In this document: positions 29,589 to 40,472 of the stretch, one piece after another
How positions within the stretch are numbered: the stretch's first letter is position 1
Layout: each line of letters begins with the position of its first letter
Assembly: GCF_000715205.1 (NCBI RefSeq)
Contig: NZ_JOTP01000009.1
Location: 1-64,000 of the forward strand
Source: Bacillus zhangzhouensis
GTDB lineage: Bacteria > Bacillota > Bacilli > Bacillales > Bacillaceae
Reading direction: 5' to 3'
Length of the DNA: 64,000 nucleotides
The notes under the pieces: generated by a model
What the model saw: only the letters and a program-made list of their open reading frames with translations
Databases searched by the model: none
Told to the model about the DNA's origin: nothing
Position numbers and translations under genes: made by a program

Positions 29589-30863
29589 ATGTCAGTAAAA
29601 TGGGAAAAACAAGAAGGTAACGAAGGTGTCTTAACTGTAGAAGTTGACGCTGAAACATTTAACAAAGCACTTGATGATGCATTTAAGAAAGTTGTCAAGC
29701 AAGTATCTATCCCTGGATTCCGTAAAGGGAAAGTACCACGTGGTCTTTTCGAGCAACGTTTTGGTGTAGAATCTCTTTATCAAGATGCATTAGATATTCT
29801 TCTTCCAGTTGAATATCCAAAAGCAATCGACGAAGCTGGTATCGAGCCAGTTGACCGCCCTGAAATCGATGTTGAGAAAATCGAAAAAGGCGAAAGCTTA
29901 ATCTTCACTGCAAAAGTAACAGTGAAGCCTGAAGTAAAACTTGGTGACTACAAAGGTCTTAACGTAGAAAAAGACGATACAACTGTCACTGATGAAGATG
30001 TACAAGAAGAGCTAAAAGCACTTCAAAACCGTCAAGCTGAGCTTGTTGTCAAAGAAGAAGGCGCAATCGAAAACGGCGATACAGTTGTTCTTGATTTCGA
30101 AGGATTCGTTGATGGAGAAGCATTCGAAGGCGGAAAAGCTGAGAACTACTCTCTTGAAATAGGTTCTGGTTCATTCATCCCTGGTTTCGAAGAGCAATTA
30201 GTTGGTCTTGAAGCTGGCGCTGAAAAAGACGTAGAAGTGACATTCCCAGAAGAATACCATGCTGAAGACCTTGCAGGTAAACCAGCTGTATTCAAAGTGA
30301 AAATTCATGAAATCAAAGCAAAAGAACTTCCAGCACTTGACGATGAGTTCGCTAAAGATGTTGATGAAGAAGTAGAAACTCTTGCTGAATTAACTGAAAA
30401 AACAAAGAAACGTCTTGAAGAAGCAAAAGAAAACGAAGCAGAAGGAAAACTTCGTGAAGAGCTAGTAGCGAAAGCTTCTGAAAATGCGGAAGTTGACGTT
30501 CCACAAGCGATGGTTGACACAGAGCTAGATCGCATGATGAAAGAATTCGAACAACGTCTTCAAATGCAAGGGATGAACCTTGAGCTTTACTTCCAATTCT
30601 CTGGTCAAGATGAAGATGCGCTTAAAGAGCAAATGAAAGAAGATGCTGCTAAACGCGTGAAATCTAACCTAACACTTGAAGCAATTGCTGCTGCAGAAGA
30701 CTTACAAGTGTCTGACGAAGAAGTGGAAGAAGAACTTTCAAAAATGGCTGAAGCATACAACATGCCAGTTGAAAATATCAAACAAGCGATTGGATCTACT
30801 GAAGCAATGAAAGAAGATCTAAAAGTTCGCAAAGCAATTGATTTTCTTGTAGAAAACCGTTAA
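29589..30863 (+). CDS. tig: trigger factor
   Basis: Ribosome-bound chaperone and prolyl isomerase. In the 424 residues the N-terminal ribosome-binding domain has the signature [17 protein letters not shown] (about 43-59). The FKBP-type domain follows (about 150-240; [37 protein letters not shown]). The C-terminal helical arms (about 250-424) form the cradle. GGAGGG precedes the ATG. Codon use is that of a highly expressed gene. Confidence 0.98.
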   Translation: MSVKWEKQEGNEGVLTVEVDAETFNKALDDAFKKVVKQVSIPGFRKGKVPRGLFEQRFGVESLYQDALDILLPVEYPKAIDEAGIEPVDRPEIDVEKIEKGESLIFTAKVTVKPEVKLGDYKGLNVEKDDTTVTDEDVQEELKALQNRQAELVVKEEGAIENGDTVVLDFEGFVDGEAFEGGKAENYSLEIGSGSFIPGFEEQLVGLEAGAEKDVEVTFPEEYHAEDLAGKPAVFKVKIHEIKAKELPALDDEFAKDVDEEVETLAELTEKTKKRLEEAKENEAEGKLREELVAKASENAEVDVPQAMVDTELDRMMKEFEQRLQMQGMNLELYFQFSGQDEDALKEQMKEDAAKRVKSNLTLEAIAAAEDLQVSDEEVEEELSKMAEAYNMPVENIKQAIGSTEAMKEDLKVRKAIDFLVENR

Positions 30864-30878
30864 TATGGTGCATAATAA

Positions 30879-30913
30879 TAAAACAGGGCGCGAGTGACTC
30901 GTGCCTTGTTTTG
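30879..30913 (+). terminator. tig terminator
   Basis: AAAACAGGGCGCGAG pairs with CTCGTGCCTTGTTTT over 15 bp with two G-T/mismatch positions. Confidence 0.85.
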
Positions 30914-31114
30914 TACAATTTTTGACTTATCATCGCTTCTTTTGGAAACGATAGTGTAAGTCGCATCTTTCTGTCATACATATCTCAATGTGCAGTGTTA
31001 CAAACACATCAATACCGTCTTTTAGGAAAGTATGGTAAAATGCATACATACTGGACCCAGAAAGGTAGCTGACTGTTGGCTACAGGCAAGTGAAGAAGAA
31101 TAAGGGGTGAAAGA

Positions 31115-32380
31115 ATGTTTAAATTCAACGAGGAAAAAGGTCAATTAAAATGCTCGTTTTGCGGAAAAACGCAAGATCAAGTGCGTAAACTGGTCGCAGG
31201 ACCTGGCGTATATATATGTGATGAATGTATCGAGCTTTGCACGGAAATAGTTGAAGAAGAGCTCGGTACTGAGGAAGAAGTTGAATTCAAGGATGTTCCG
31301 AAGCCTCATGAAATTCGGGAGATTCTTGATGAGTATGTCATCGGACAAGAGAATGCGAAGAAATCCTTAGCTGTAGCGGTCTATAACCACTATAAACGGA
31401 TCAATTCCAACAGCAAGATTGATGATGTGGAGCTTTCGAAAAGTAATATTTCTATGATTGGACCAACAGGGAGCGGTAAAACATTACTTGCTCAAACGCT
31501 TGCTCGTATTTTAAATGTTCCATTTGCAATTGCAGATGCAACATCATTAACTGAAGCAGGTTATGTTGGTGAAGACGTAGAGAATATTTTACTAAAGCTG
31601 ATCCAAGCAGCGGATTATGATGTAGAAAAAGCGGAAAAAGGCATTATCTACATCGATGAGATCGATAAAGTAGCAAGAAAATCAGAAAACCCTTCTATCA
31701 CTCGTGATGTATCTGGGGAAGGTGTACAGCAAGCCCTTTTGAAAATTCTTGAAGGAACAGTTGCTAGCGTACCGCCTCAAGGTGGACGTAAGCATCCTCA
31801 TCAAGAATTCATTCAAATTGATACGACAAATATCCTCTTCATTTGTGGGGGAGCCTTTGACGGCATTGAGCAAATCATCAAACGCCGCCTAGGCCAAAAA
31901 GTCATTGGATTCGGTGCGGATAATAAAATCGAAGATCTTGAAAAAGAAGTCCTTCTATCAAAAGTACTGCCGGAAGACTTGCTTCGCTTCGGTTTAATTC
32001 CAGAATTCATCGGTCGTCTACCGGTTATTGCAAGCTTAGAGCCATTAGATGAAAAAGCACTTGTTGAAATCTTGACGAAGCCTAAAAATGCGTTAGTTAA
32101 GCAGTATACAAAAATGCTTGAGCTTGACGATGTGGAGCTTGAGTTCGAAGAAGATGCTCTCAGCGAGATTGCGAAAAAAGCAATTGAGCGTAAAACAGGA
32201 GCTCGTGGTCTTCGTTCCATCATTGAAGGCATCATGCTTGATGTGATGTTTGACCTTCCATCTCGTGATGATATTGAAAAATGTGTCATCACTGGTGAAA
32301 CGGTTGCTGACGGTGAACCGCCGCGTCTTGTGTTAAAGGACGGCACAGTCGTTAATAAAGATACAAAAACATCTGCATAA
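31115..32380 (+). CDS. clpX: ATP-dependent Clp protease ATP-binding subunit ClpX
   Basis: 421-residue AAA+ unfoldase. The N-terminal zinc domain uses Cys13, Cys16, Cys35 and Cys38. Walker A is GPTGSGKT (near 117), Walker [10 protein letters not shown], with sensor and arginine-finger residues beyond. The LGF-type ClpP-docking loop appears as IGFG in [10 protein letters not shown] (near 268). It delivers substrates to ClpP. AAGGGGTG precedes the ATG. It is flanked by tig and lonB as in B. subtilis. Confidence 0.98.
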   Translation: MFKFNEEKGQLKCSFCGKTQDQVRKLVAGPGVYICDECIELCTEIVEEELGTEEEVEFKDVPKPHEIREILDEYVIGQENAKKSLAVAVYNHYKRINSNSKIDDVELSKSNISMIGPTGSGKTLLAQTLARILNVPFAIADATSLTEAGYVGEDVENILLKLIQAADYDVEKAEKGIIYIDEIDKVARKSENPSITRDVSGEGVQQALLKILEGTVASVPPQGGRKHPHQEFIQIDTTNILFICGGAFDGIEQIIKRRLGQKVIGFGADNKIEDLEKEVLLSKVLPEDLLRFGLIPEFIGRLPVIASLEPLDEKALVEILTKPKNALVKQYTKMLELDDVELEFEEDALSEIAKKAIERKTGARGLRSIIEGIMLDVMFDLPSRDDIEKCVITGETVADGEPPRLVLKDGTVVNKDTKTSA

Positions 32381-32390
32381 GAGAAGTGAT

Positions 32391-32426
32391 CACTCCTGAA
32401 TCTTTTTGATTCAGGAGTTTTTTATT
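32391..32426 (+). terminator. clpX terminator
   Basis: ACTCCTGAATC and GATTCAGGAGT form an 11-bp perfect stem with a T5 loop and T6 tail. Confidence 0.92.
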
Positions 32427-32517
32427 TATCGTGGAAGACGTGTTTATTCCGTCCAGCTCTAGGAAATACTAGCAGACAGAAACCAATACATACGATAGAT
32501 GAAGGAGGGAGCACCGA

Positions 32518-34179
32518 TTGAGCTGGACAGGAATCGTACTATTCATACAGTTGTTCTTCGGTATCGTCATCGGGCTGTACTTTTGGAACTTACTGAAAAA
32601 TCAGCGCACACAAAAGGTGACGATAGACAAAGAATCAAAAAAAGAAATGGAAGCACTCAGAAAGATGCGATCGATCAAGTTGAGTGAACCTTTATCAGAG
32701 AGAGTCCGGCCAAAGGGGTTTCAAGATATTGTAGGACAAGAAGACGGCATTCGTGCATTAAAAGCGGCACTATGCGGACCTAACCCGCAGCATGTCATTG
32801 TCTACGGACCACCGGGTGTTGGAAAAACAGCCGCTGCTCGTCTTGTTATGGAAGAAGCAAAGCGTCACGCTGATTCTCCGTTTAAGAAAGATGCAGTGTT
32901 TGTAGAGCTTGATGCCACAACAGCAAGATTCGATGAACGAGGCATTGCAGACCCCTTAATTGGTTCCGTGCATGATCCGATTTACCAAGGGGCAGGGGCA
33001 ATGGGACAGGCAGGCATTCCGCAGCCAAAACAAGGAGCAGTCACGCATGCTCATGGTGGGGTTTTGTTTATAGATGAAATTGGCGAGCTGCACCCGATCC
33101 AAATGAACAAAATGCTGAAAGTGCTTGAGGATCGGAAAGTGTTTCTAGACAGTGCCTACTACAGTGAAGAAAATACCCAAATCCCAAATCACATTCATGA
33201 TATTTTTCAAAATGGGCTGCCGGCTGATTTTCGATTGATTGGTGCCACCACAAGAACGCCGGACGAAATTCCGCCAGCGATTAGATCAAGATGTTTGGAA
33301 ATATTCTTTAAAGATCTTGACCAGCATGAGCTGAAAATCGTCGCTGCCAAGGCTGTCCAAAAAATTCAAAAGGAATTAAGTGATGAAGGGCTAAACCTGT
33401 TAACCTCCTATGTGAAAAATGGACGTGAAGCGGTCAATATGGTGCAGATTGCGGCTGGTATGGCGATCACTGAAAACCGAAAAGACATCACGATAGCTGA
33501 TGTAGAATGGGTCATTCATTCAAGCCAGCTGACGCCAAGATATGAACAAAAAGTACCGGAAAAGCCAAAAGTGGGGGTAGTAAATGGCCTTGCCGTTTAT
33601 GGACCAAATAGCGGCGCCCTGCTTGAGATTGAAGTGAATATATGTAAGGCGCTGGAAAAAGGTAGTATCAACATTACAGGTATTGCAGAAGAGGAAAGCA
33701 TTGGCAACCAGTCTAAATCCATCAGACGAAAAAGTATGGCCAAAGGCTCTGTTGAAAATGTATTAACAGTACTTAGAAACTTAGGCATACGCACAAATGA
33801 ATATGATATCCATATTAATTTTCCAGGCGGTGCTCCCATTGATGGGCCGTCTGCTGGGATTGCGATGGCCACCGCGATTTTCTCAGCCATTCATCAAATT
33901 CCGATCGATCATCTAACCGCCATGACGGGTGAAATTGGATTGCAGGGTCAGGTGAAGCCGATCGGTGGTGTCATACCGAAGATTAAGGCAGCCAAGCAAG
34001 CTGGTGCCAAAACAGTGATTATCCCTTATGACAACCAGCAGTCGATCTTAAAAGAGATCGAAGGCGTCACCATTGTGGCTGTGAAGCACTTCCAAGAGGT
34101 GCTGGATCAGTGTTTGGTGAATCCACCAGACGAGAAGAAAGATGGACTAGAAGACGAAATGAAAAGAAAATCTGTTTAA
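32518..34179 (+). CDS. lonB: forespore Lon-type protease LonB
   Basis: 553 residues. An N-terminal membrane helix (about 4-22) is followed by an AAA+ module with YGPPGVGKT (about 99-107) and FIDEIGELHP, and a C-terminal Lon protease domain with the catalytic Ser in DGPSAGIAM (near 445) and Lys in the VKPIGGVIPKI region. LonB is expressed in the forespore under sigma-F in B. subtilis. The TTG start follows GAAGGAGGG and gives MSWTGIVLF, matching the family. It has its own terminator, apart from lonA. Confidence 0.96.
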   Translation: MSWTGIVLFIQLFFGIVIGLYFWNLLKNQRTQKVTIDKESKKEMEALRKMRSIKLSEPLSERVRPKGFQDIVGQEDGIRALKAALCGPNPQHVIVYGPPGVGKTAAARLVMEEAKRHADSPFKKDAVFVELDATTARFDERGIADPLIGSVHDPIYQGAGAMGQAGIPQPKQGAVTHAHGGVLFIDEIGELHPIQMNKMLKVLEDRKVFLDSAYYSEENTQIPNHIHDIFQNGLPADFRLIGATTRTPDEIPPAIRSRCLEIFFKDLDQHELKIVAAKAVQKIQKELSDEGLNLLTSYVKNGREAVNMVQIAAGMAITENRKDITIADVEWVIHSSQLTPRYEQKVPEKPKVGVVNGLAVYGPNSGALLEIEVNICKALEKGSINITGIAEEESIGNQSKSIRRKSMAKGSVENVLTVLRNLGIRTNEYDIHINFPGGAPIDGPSAGIAMATAIFSAIHQIPIDHLTAMTGEIGLQGQVKPIGGVIPKIKAAKQAGAKTVIIPYDNQQSILKEIEGVTIVAVKHFQEVLDQCLVNPPDEKKDGLEDEMKRKSV

Positions 34180-34206
34180 TCCCCATCACATATGGGGATT
34201 TTTTAG
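34177..34206 (+). terminator. lonB terminator
   Basis: AATCCCCA and TGGGGATT flank a TCACATA-type loop, then T5; the stem starts within the lonB stop codon. Confidence 0.85.
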
Positions 34207-34350
34207 TGAAATAGAACTTTTTTTCTTTTTCAAGGTAAAAAGAAAGGGTATACTACGATAAGATCATCATTTCTCAGGTCTTTTACATTGTACAAGACTG
34301 AAACAGGTATATTATAATGATTCATACTAGTGACGGAGGTGTCAATCAAC

Positions 34351-36675
34351 ATGGCAGATGAAATCAAAAAGAATGTTCCGCTCCTTCCATTGCGAGGTTT
34401 GCTTGTTTATCCAACAATGGTCTTGCATTTGGACGTTGGACGCGAGAAGTCTGTTCAAGCATTAGAACAGGCAATGATGAACGATCATATGATTTTTCTA
34501 GCAACACAGCGGGAAATTTCAATAGACGAACCAGGTGAAGAAGAAATTTTCAAAGTCGGCACCTACACAAAAATTAAACAAATGCTGAAGCTGCCCAATG
34601 GAACGATTCGTGTACTCGTTGAAGGCTTAAATCGAGCACAGATCGAATCATATGTGGAGCTAGAGGACTATACGTCAGTCGATATTAAAGAATTGGCAGA
34701 AGAAGAATTAAAGGACGCAGAAGCAGAAGCACTCATGCGCACTTTGTTAGATCACTTTGATCAGTACATAAAAATTTCAAAAAAAATCTCAGCTGAAACA
34801 TACGCAACGGTGACGGATATTGAGGAACCGGGAAGAATGGCAGATATCGTCGCTTCTCACCTGCCGTTAAAATTAAAAGACAAGCAAGAAGTACTGGAAA
34901 CAGTAGATGTCAAAAAACGGCTGAACCGTGTGATCAGCCTGATCCACAACGAAAAAGAAGTACTGGAGATTGAAAAGAAAATCGGGCAGCGCGTCAAACG
35001 TTCAATGGAACGAACGCAAAAAGAATATTATTTGCGTGAACAAATGAAAGCCATTCAAAAAGAACTTGGAGACAAAGAAGGAAAAACAGGGGAAGTCAGT
35101 ACATTAATGACTAAAATCGAAGAGTCCGGCATGCCGGATTCTGTTCGTGAGACTGCGTTAAAAGAGCTGAATCGTTATGAAAAAATCCCTTCAAGCTCTG
35201 CCGAGAGCTCTGTGATTCGAAATTATATTGATTGGCTGATCAATCTTCCGTGGGGCATCTATACAGAAGATCGTCTAGACTTAAAGCTTGCAAGCCAAAT
35301 TTTAGACGATGAGCACCATGGGCTGGAAAAAGTCAAAGAACGTGTGCTTGAATATCTTGCTGTTCAGAAGCTGACAAATTCATTAAAAGGACCAATTCTT
35401 TGCTTGGCAGGACCTCCTGGAGTAGGGAAAACGTCACTTGCAAAATCCATTGCAAAGTCACTTGATCGAAAGTTTATCCGTATCTCTCTTGGTGGTGTAC
35501 GTGATGAATCTGAGATTCGTGGCCATAGAAGAACATATGTGGGTGCGATGCCAGGCCGTATCATTCGTGGTATGAGTAAGGCAGGCACCATGAATCCGGT
35601 GTTCCTTTTAGATGAAATTGATAAGATGTCCTCTGACTTTAGAGGAGACCCGTCATCTGCTATGCTTGAAGTGTTAGATCCAGAGCAAAATCATAACTTT
35701 AGTGATCACTATATTGAAGAGACATTTGATTTGTCTCAAGTGTTATTTATCGCCACTGCCAACAATTTAGCAACCATTCCAGGCCCACTTCGTGATAGAA
35801 TGGAGATTATCACGATTGCAGGGTATACAGAGGTTGAAAAAGCAGAGATTGTGAAAGATCATCTTCTGCCGAAGCAGCTAAAGGAGCACGGATTAAAAAA
35901 AGGGAACTTACAGCTTCGTGAAGCAGCGATTTACGATATGATTCGCTATTACACAAGAGAAGCAGGAGTTCGCGGATTAGAGCGTCAGCTTGCGGCGATT
36001 TGCCGAAAAGCGGCAAGAGCGATTGTGGCTGAAGACCGTAAACGCATCACGGTGACGGAAAAGAATTTATCTGAATATCTCGGAAAAAGACTTTACCGTT
36101 ATGGTCAGGCTGAAACGACAGATCAAGTGGGCGTTGTCACAGGACTTGCGTATACCACAGTTGGTGGAGACACCTTATCCATTGAGGTATCACTCTCGCC
36201 GGGTAAAGGCAAGCTTTTGTTAACAGGTAAGCTCGGTGATGTCATGAGAGAATCTGCGCAGGCGGCATTCAGTTATATCCGTTCGAAAGCAGATGAACTG
36301 AACATCGATCCTAATTTTAATGAAAAGCACGATATTCATATCCATGTTCCAGAGGGTGCGGTTCCAAAGGACGGGCCATCAGCTGGTATTACCATTGCGA
36401 CGGCTCTTGTATCAGCACTTACAGGACGTCCTGTGTCAAAAGAGGTTGGCATGACAGGAGAGATTACGTTAAGAGGAAGAGTGCTTCCGATTGGCGGATT
36501 AAAAGAAAAAGCATTAGGCGCACATCGCGCAGGACTGAAAACCATTATTCTTCCAAAGGACAACGAGAAGGATATTGATGATATTCCTGAAAGTGTGAGA
36601 CAAGGGCTAACCTTTATTCCGGTCTCGCATTTAGATGAGGTGCTTGAGAAAGCGTTAGTAGGAGAGGGAAGATGA
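34351..36675 (+). CDS. lonA: ATP-dependent Lon protease LonA
   Basis: 774-residue cytoplasmic serine-lysine protease. It has an N-terminal substrate domain (about 8-200), a coiled coil, an AAA+ domain with AGPPGVGKT (about 353-361) and LLDEIDKM, and a protease domain with Ser in [12 protein letters not shown] (near 677) and Lys in [16 protein letters not shown] at 34351 is chosen because GGAGGTG lies 8 nt upstream; the frame from GTG 34330 is unsupported. It overlaps ysxC by 4 bp. Confidence 0.98.
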   Translation: MADEIKKNVPLLPLRGLLVYPTMVLHLDVGREKSVQALEQAMMNDHMIFLATQREISIDEPGEEEIFKVGTYTKIKQMLKLPNGTIRVLVEGLNRAQIESYVELEDYTSVDIKELAEEELKDAEAEALMRTLLDHFDQYIKISKKISAETYATVTDIEEPGRMADIVASHLPLKLKDKQEVLETVDVKKRLNRVISLIHNEKEVLEIEKKIGQRVKRSMERTQKEYYLREQMKAIQKELGDKEGKTGEVSTLMTKIEESGMPDSVRETALKELNRYEKIPSSSAESSVIRNYIDWLINLPWGIYTEDRLDLKLASQILDDEHHGLEKVKERVLEYLAVQKLTNSLKGPILCLAGPPGVGKTSLAKSIAKSLDRKFIRISLGGVRDESEIRGHRRTYVGAMPGRIIRGMSKAGTMNPVFLLDEIDKMSSDFRGDPSSAMLEVLDPEQNHNFSDHYIEETFDLSQVLFIATANNLATIPGPLRDRMEIITIAGYTEVEKAEIVKDHLLPKQLKEHGLKKGNLQLREAAIYDMIRYYTREAGVRGLERQLAAICRKAARAIVAEDRKRITVTEKNLSEYLGKRLYRYGQAETTDQVGVVTGLAYTTVGGDTLSIEVSLSPGKGKLLLTGKLGDVMRESAQAAFSYIRSKADELNIDPNFNEKHDIHIHVPEGAVPKDGPSAGITIATALVSALTGRPVSKEVGMTGEITLRGRVLPIGGLKEKALGAHRAGLKTIILPKDNEKDIDDIPESVRQGLTFIPVSHLDEVLEKALVGEGR

Positions 36676-37259
36676 AAGTAACAAAATCAGATATCGTCAT
36701 TAGTGCGGTGAAACCAGAGCAGTATCCAAGCGGGGGACTGCCGGAAATCGCTCTTGCTGGACGATCAAATGTTGGGAAGTCCTCGTTCATTAACTCATTA
36801 ATTAATCGTAAAAATTTAGCACGTACGTCTTCTAAACCAGGAAAGACCCAGACGCTTAATTTCTACATTATTAATGATTTGCTCCATTTTGTGGACGTTC
36901 CGGGCTACGGCTTTGCCAAAGTATCAAAAACGGAGCGCGAAGCCTGGGGTAGAATGATCGAAACGTATATTACGATGCGCGAAGAATTAAAAGCAGTCGT
37001 CCAAATTGTGGATCTGCGTCATAAGCCATCTGCAGAAGATGTGAACATGTATGAATTCCTTAAATATTACGGAGTTCCAGTGATCGTCATTGCAACAAAG
37101 GCGGATAAAATTCCAAAAGGCAAATGGGAAAAACATGCGAAAGTCGTCAAACAGACGCTCGACATTGACCCATCAGATGAATTAATCTTATTCTCTTCTG
37201 AAACCAAGAAGGGAAAAGATGAAGCCTGGAATGCGATTCTTGCGAAGGTTAACAGCTAA
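36672..37259 (+). CDS. engB: ribosome-assembly GTPase YsxC/EngB
   Basis: 195-residue essential GTPase of late 50S assembly. G motifs in order: GRSNVGKSS (about 31-39), the switch region [17 protein letters not shown] (G3), ATKADKI (G4) and SSETKKG (G5). ATG overlaps the lonA stop (ATGA) and GGAG lies just upstream, so the pair is co-translated. Confidence 0.97.
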   Translation: MKVTKSDIVISAVKPEQYPSGGLPEIALAGRSNVGKSSFINSLINRKNLARTSSKPGKTQTLNFYIINDLLHFVDVPGYGFAKVSKTEREAWGRMIETYITMREELKAVVQIVDLRHKPSAEDVNMYEFLKYYGVPVIVIATKADKIPKGKWEKHAKVVKQTLDIDPSDELILFSSETKKGKDEAWNAILAKVNS

Positions 37260-37262
37260 AAG

Positions 37263-37293
37263 AAAAGGCATCTGCCATGAGCAGATGCCTTTA
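37263..37293 (+). terminator. terminator hairpin B1 (before the repeat)
   Basis: AAAGGCATCTGC and GCAGATGCCTTT around CATGA. It is nearly identical to hairpin B2 at 37462-37492. Confidence 0.85.
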
Positions 37294-37300
37294 AATTTGT

Positions 37301-37461
37301 GACAAAGGGCTAAAATAGGATTATTTTAGCCCTTTGTCTTCTTTACAGCGTGATATGAAAACCCTTGAAGTCTAGGAAGGCCGAGTACTGGAGCGGAGCG
37401 AATTTTTGTGAGCACCAGCACGCAGAACTGACACCGAATGCGAGGGTTTGTTTTCACGCTG
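37301..37461 (-). repeat. structured interspersed repeat, copy B
   Basis: 161 bp, the reverse-complement relative of 17229-17394. The hairpin arms are GACAAAGGGCTAAAATA (37301-37317) and its perfect complement (37322-37338). CAGCGTGA near 37346-37353 pairs with TCACGCTG ending at 37461, and AAAACCCT with AGGGTTT inside. It lies between the convergent genes engB and ysxD. Confidence 0.85.
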
Positions 37462-37492
37462 AAGGCATCTGCCATAAGTAGATGCCTTTTTA
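37462..37492 (+). terminator. terminator hairpin B2 (after the repeat)
   Basis: AAGGCATCTGC and GTAGATGCCTT around CATAA, with T5. It differs from B1 at two bases and is next to the 3' end of ysxD, so it may also end that transcript. Confidence 0.85.
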
Positions 37493-37501
37493 TTGTATAA
37501 G

Positions 37502-37996
37502 TTATTTCCTTTTTAAAAATAATAAGAGGAGACTGACTGCCATCAGTACATAGGGCCAGTACAATTCAAAGCCGGAAGTAGGGATAGAGAGTGAGCTAAG
37601 CTGTTTTGTAATTTGTTGAAAGAAATAAAGGAACAGACCGAGTCCGATTAAAGCAACACTTTCTATACGATATTCCTTTTTCTGAGATGATTTCATAAAG
37701 AGCGCAAGTCCAACGATGAACACAATCATCGTAAATGTGTCTGGCCAGTGGTCCAATTTCGGCTGAAGAATAAAGTGTAGCGAAAGGCCAGTCATGAGCA
37801 TACCGATAAACACATGAGAAGTTTCCTGCTCCTTCTTTCCTTGATATAAGAAAGCAAGGCCAAAAAACAGTACAAGTGTATACCATTTCTCCTGGTCTTT
37901 CCAGATGTCAAATTGACCTCCTGAGAGAATGGCATAAAGCGCTACAGCCAGCAAAGTGAGCGGCAGCAAAATGGATTTCTTCTTCAAAGATGTCAC
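37502..37996 (-). CDS. ysxD: membrane protein YsxD
   Basis: 164 residues with about five hydrophobic segments (near 10-25, 38-50, 62-78, 87-102 and 112-160) and basic ends (MTSLKKK, FLKRK). The function is unknown. GAAGGTGACATC precedes the ATG on the minus strand. The gene is convergent with engB and divergent from hemA, as in B. subtilis. Of the several overlapping minus frames here, only this one starts well and has membrane character. Confidence 0.75.
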   Translation of the reverse strand: MTSLKKKSILLPLTLLAVALYAILSGGQFDIWKDQEKWYTLVLFFGLAFLYQGKKEQETSHVFIGMLMTGLSLHFILQPKLDHWPDTFTMIVFIVGLALFMKSSQKKEYRIESVALIGLGLFLYFFQQITKQLSSLSIPTSGFELYWPYVLMAVSLLLLFLKRK

Positions 37997-38150
37997 CTTC
38001 TTTTAAGCAGATCATTTGTCCGCACACGCCAAATCTGGTAAATTGCTTGAAGTAATGATATGGCATGATTGATGTCGAACATTTTTCTACTATATCACAA
38101 CATTTTTGAAATCTGTTCACAATTTTAATCCAGTTAAAAATGAATATATG

Positions 38151-38165
38151 TTATAATCATTATAA
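38151..38165 (+). promoter_or_regulatory. PerR box 1 at hemA
   Basis: TTATAATCATTATAA is a perfect 7-1-7 palindrome of the PerR class. It contains a TATAAT usable as -10 of the hem operon. Confidence 0.8.
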
Positions 38166-38180
38166 ATAATAAATTCTATA

Positions 38181-38195
38181 TTATAATTATTATAA
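38181..38195 (+). promoter_or_regulatory. PerR box 2 at hemA
   Basis: TTATAATTATTATAA, again a perfect 7-1-7 palindrome, lies 30 bp (about three helical turns) after box 1, start to start. PerR controls hemAXCDBL in B. subtilis. Confidence 0.8.
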
Positions 38196-38229
38196 ATTAG
38201 ATAGGGCGTTGGGGGTGCAAGCTGAAGTT

Positions 38230-39597
38230 ATGCATATTCTTGTTGTGGGTTTAGATTATAAAACAGCCCCTGTTGAGATACGGGAACAGCTGAGCTTTGA
38301 ACCGAGCGAGCTCGGAACAGCGATGTCCAAGCTTAAAGAAGAAAAAAGCATTCTAGAGAATATCGTCATCTCAACATGTAATCGAACAGAGATCTACGCA
38401 GTTGTAGATCAGCTTCATACTGGTCGGTTTTATATAAAAAGATTTTTAGCAGATTGGTTCGGTTTAGAAAAAGAGGATGTCTCTCCATATTTGAAGTTTT
38501 ATGAAAACGATGGAGCGGTTGAGCATTTATTCCGTGTTGCCTGTGGACTTGATTCCATGGTGATTGGTGAAACACAAATACTCGGTCAAGTGCGCTCCAG
38601 CTTTAAAGTATCTCAAGAGGAGAAGACCATTGGTACCGTTTTCAATTATTTATTTAAGCAGGCGGTCACCGTTGCAAAACGCTCTCATGCGGAAACAGAT
38701 ATTGCGTCTAATGCCGTGTCTGTCAGCTATGCAGCTGTTGAGCTTGCCAAAAAAATCTTTGGACGTCTTTCTGATAAGCATGTCCTTATTCTTGGTGCGG
38801 GTAAAATGGGTGAACTGGCAGCACAAAACCTACAAGGCCAAGGAATTGGTCAGGTGACGGTCATCAATCGAACATATGAGAAGGCAAAAGAATTGGCCGG
38901 CCGTTTTTCAGGAGAGCCTAAGAGCTTAAACCAATTAGAAAAGACATTATCTGATGCGGACATTGTCATTAGCTCGACTGGTGCTAAACAATTTGTCATT
39001 ACAAAAGAAATGGTCGAAAGTGCGAATAAAAAGCGGAAAGGCAGACCCCTATTTATGGTGGATATTGCAGTACCCCGCGATTTAGATCCAGCCATTTCTG
39101 AAGTAGAAGATGCTTTTTTGTATGACATTGATGATCTTGAGGGCATTGTGGCAGCCAACTTAAAAGAGCGTCGGGCAGTGGCTGAGGAGGTTGAACTCCT
39201 CATTGAAGCAGAAATTGTGGAATTTAAGCAATGGCTTAATACGCTAGGTGTTGTTCCTGTCATTTCTGCTTTAAGAGAAAAGGCGCTCACGATTCAAGCG
39301 GATACGATGCAAAGCATTGAACGAAAGCTTCCAAACCTCACGCACCGTGAAATGAAGCTGTTAAATAAACATACGAAAAGCATCATCAATCAAATGCTGA
39401 AAGATCCTATCTTAAAGGCAAAGGAAATTGCCGGGGAGCCGAATGCAGAGGAAAAACTTTTACTCTTTAAAGAAATCTTTGATTTACAGGTTGAAGATGA
39501 AGAGCAAAAGGTAGAACCTGTACAGGTAGAGCAAGGGTCATTTCAGCTGTTTAAACCAAATATGGCACAAGGCTTTGCTACAGTTGCCAGTGAGTGA
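38230..39597 (+). CDS. hemA: glutamyl-tRNA reductase
   Basis: 455 residues, the first step of heme synthesis (glutamyl-tRNA to glutamate-1-semialdehyde, with NADPH). Catalytic Cys is in [11 protein letters not shown] (near 50), followed by [11 protein letters not shown]. The Rossmann domain has ILGAGKMG (about 183-190), and a helical dimerisation domain forms the C-terminus. ATG at 38230 gives [11 protein letters not shown], the family start; TTG 38209 would add seven residues. GGGGGTG lies about 13 nt away, a loose spacing. Confidence 0.96.
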   Translation: MHILVVGLDYKTAPVEIREQLSFEPSELGTAMSKLKEEKSILENIVISTCNRTEIYAVVDQLHTGRFYIKRFLADWFGLEKEDVSPYLKFYENDGAVEHLFRVACGLDSMVIGETQILGQVRSSFKVSQEEKTIGTVFNYLFKQAVTVAKRSHAETDIASNAVSVSYAAVELAKKIFGRLSDKHVLILGAGKMGELAAQNLQGQGIGQVTVINRTYEKAKELAGRFSGEPKSLNQLEKTLSDADIVISSTGAKQFVITKEMVESANKKRKGRPLFMVDIAVPRDLDPAISEVEDAFLYDIDDLEGIVAANLKERRAVAEEVELLIEAEIVEFKQWLNTLGVVPVISALREKALTIQADTMQSIERKLPNLTHREMKLLNKHTKSIINQMLKDPILKAKEIAGEPNAEEKLLLFKEIFDLQVEDEEQKVEPVQVEQGSFQLFKPNMAQGFATVASE

Positions 39598-39604
39598 TTA
39601 AGCG

Positions 39605-40435
39605 ATGATGGAATCCATTGTAGCGAGACTCAACGAAGCGACGATCTTGATCTATGCACTAAGTGTCTTGTTCTATTTCATAGATTTTCTTCAACACAAC
39701 CGGAAGGCTGGAAAAATGGCTTTCTGGTTGCTTTCTATTGTCTGGCTGCTGCAAACAGTCTACATGTTCTATATTATGGTGGAAACAGACCGATTCCCTG
39801 TGTTGAATGTAGCAGAGGGGTTATATTTTTATACGTGGGTGCTTGTGACACTTTCACTCGTCCTCACAAAAGTATTGCGCGTTGAATTTATTGTCTTTTT
39901 TACAAATGTGATTGGTTTTTCCATGATGGCGATTCATACCTTTACACCATCTGATCTCCATTCGGCGGAACTGGCGGGGAAGCTGACGAGTGAACTGCTC
40001 GTGATTCATATTACGATGGCCATATTATCATATGGTGCCTTTTCACTTTCATTTGCTTTTTCACTTCTCTATCTTTTTCAATATCGTTTGCTGAAAAAGA
40101 AAAAGTGGGGAAAATGGCTTCTGAGAATTGAAGACTTATCAAAGCTTGATCATATGGCCTACGTGTTAAATATTATTGGCGTGCCAATGCTCTTGCTAAG
40201 TTTAATTCTTGGCATTATTTGGGCATATATTTCGTATGATACGTTGTACTGGACAGATGCGAAGGTACTTGGTTCGTTTATTATGCTGTTTTTATACGGC
40301 TTTTATTTATATATCAGATTGGCGAGAAATATGCAGGGCAAAATTGTGGCACGTTGGAATGTCGCCTCATTTCTTGTGCTGATGATCAATTATTTTCTGC
40401 TTGGTAGCTTATCAACCTTTCATTGGTTTCAATAA
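39605..40435 (+). CDS. hemX: HemX, cytochrome c assembly-type membrane protein
   Basis: 276 residues with about eight transmembrane helices. It carries the CcsA/HemX pattern of spaced tryptophans and histidines (LNVAEGLYFYTW, VIHITMAILSYGAF, SFHWFQ-like end). In B. subtilis HemX lowers the amount of HemA. The start is ATG 39605 or the next ATG. It lies 7 bp after hemA. Confidence 0.93.
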   Translation: MMESIVARLNEATILIYALSVLFYFIDFLQHNRKAGKMAFWLLSIVWLLQTVYMFYIMVETDRFPVLNVAEGLYFYTWVLVTLSLVLTKVLRVEFIVFFTNVIGFSMMAIHTFTPSDLHSAELAGKLTSELLVIHITMAILSYGAFSLSFAFSLLYLFQYRLLKKKKWGKWLLRIEDLSKLDHMAYVLNIIGVPMLLLSLILGIIWAYISYDTLYWTDAKVLGSFIMLFLYGFYLYIRLARNMQGKIVARWNVASFLVLMINYFLLGSLSTFHWFQ

Positions 40436-40472
40436 TGATGAGTTTTAAGGGCATTGTCGGGAGGAAGACGTA

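Noticed and set aside
31813-32346. 177-codon minus-strand frame inside clpX
   Set aside because: Shadow of clpX: serine-rich composition, no ribosome site, and the plus strand encodes a complete ClpX.
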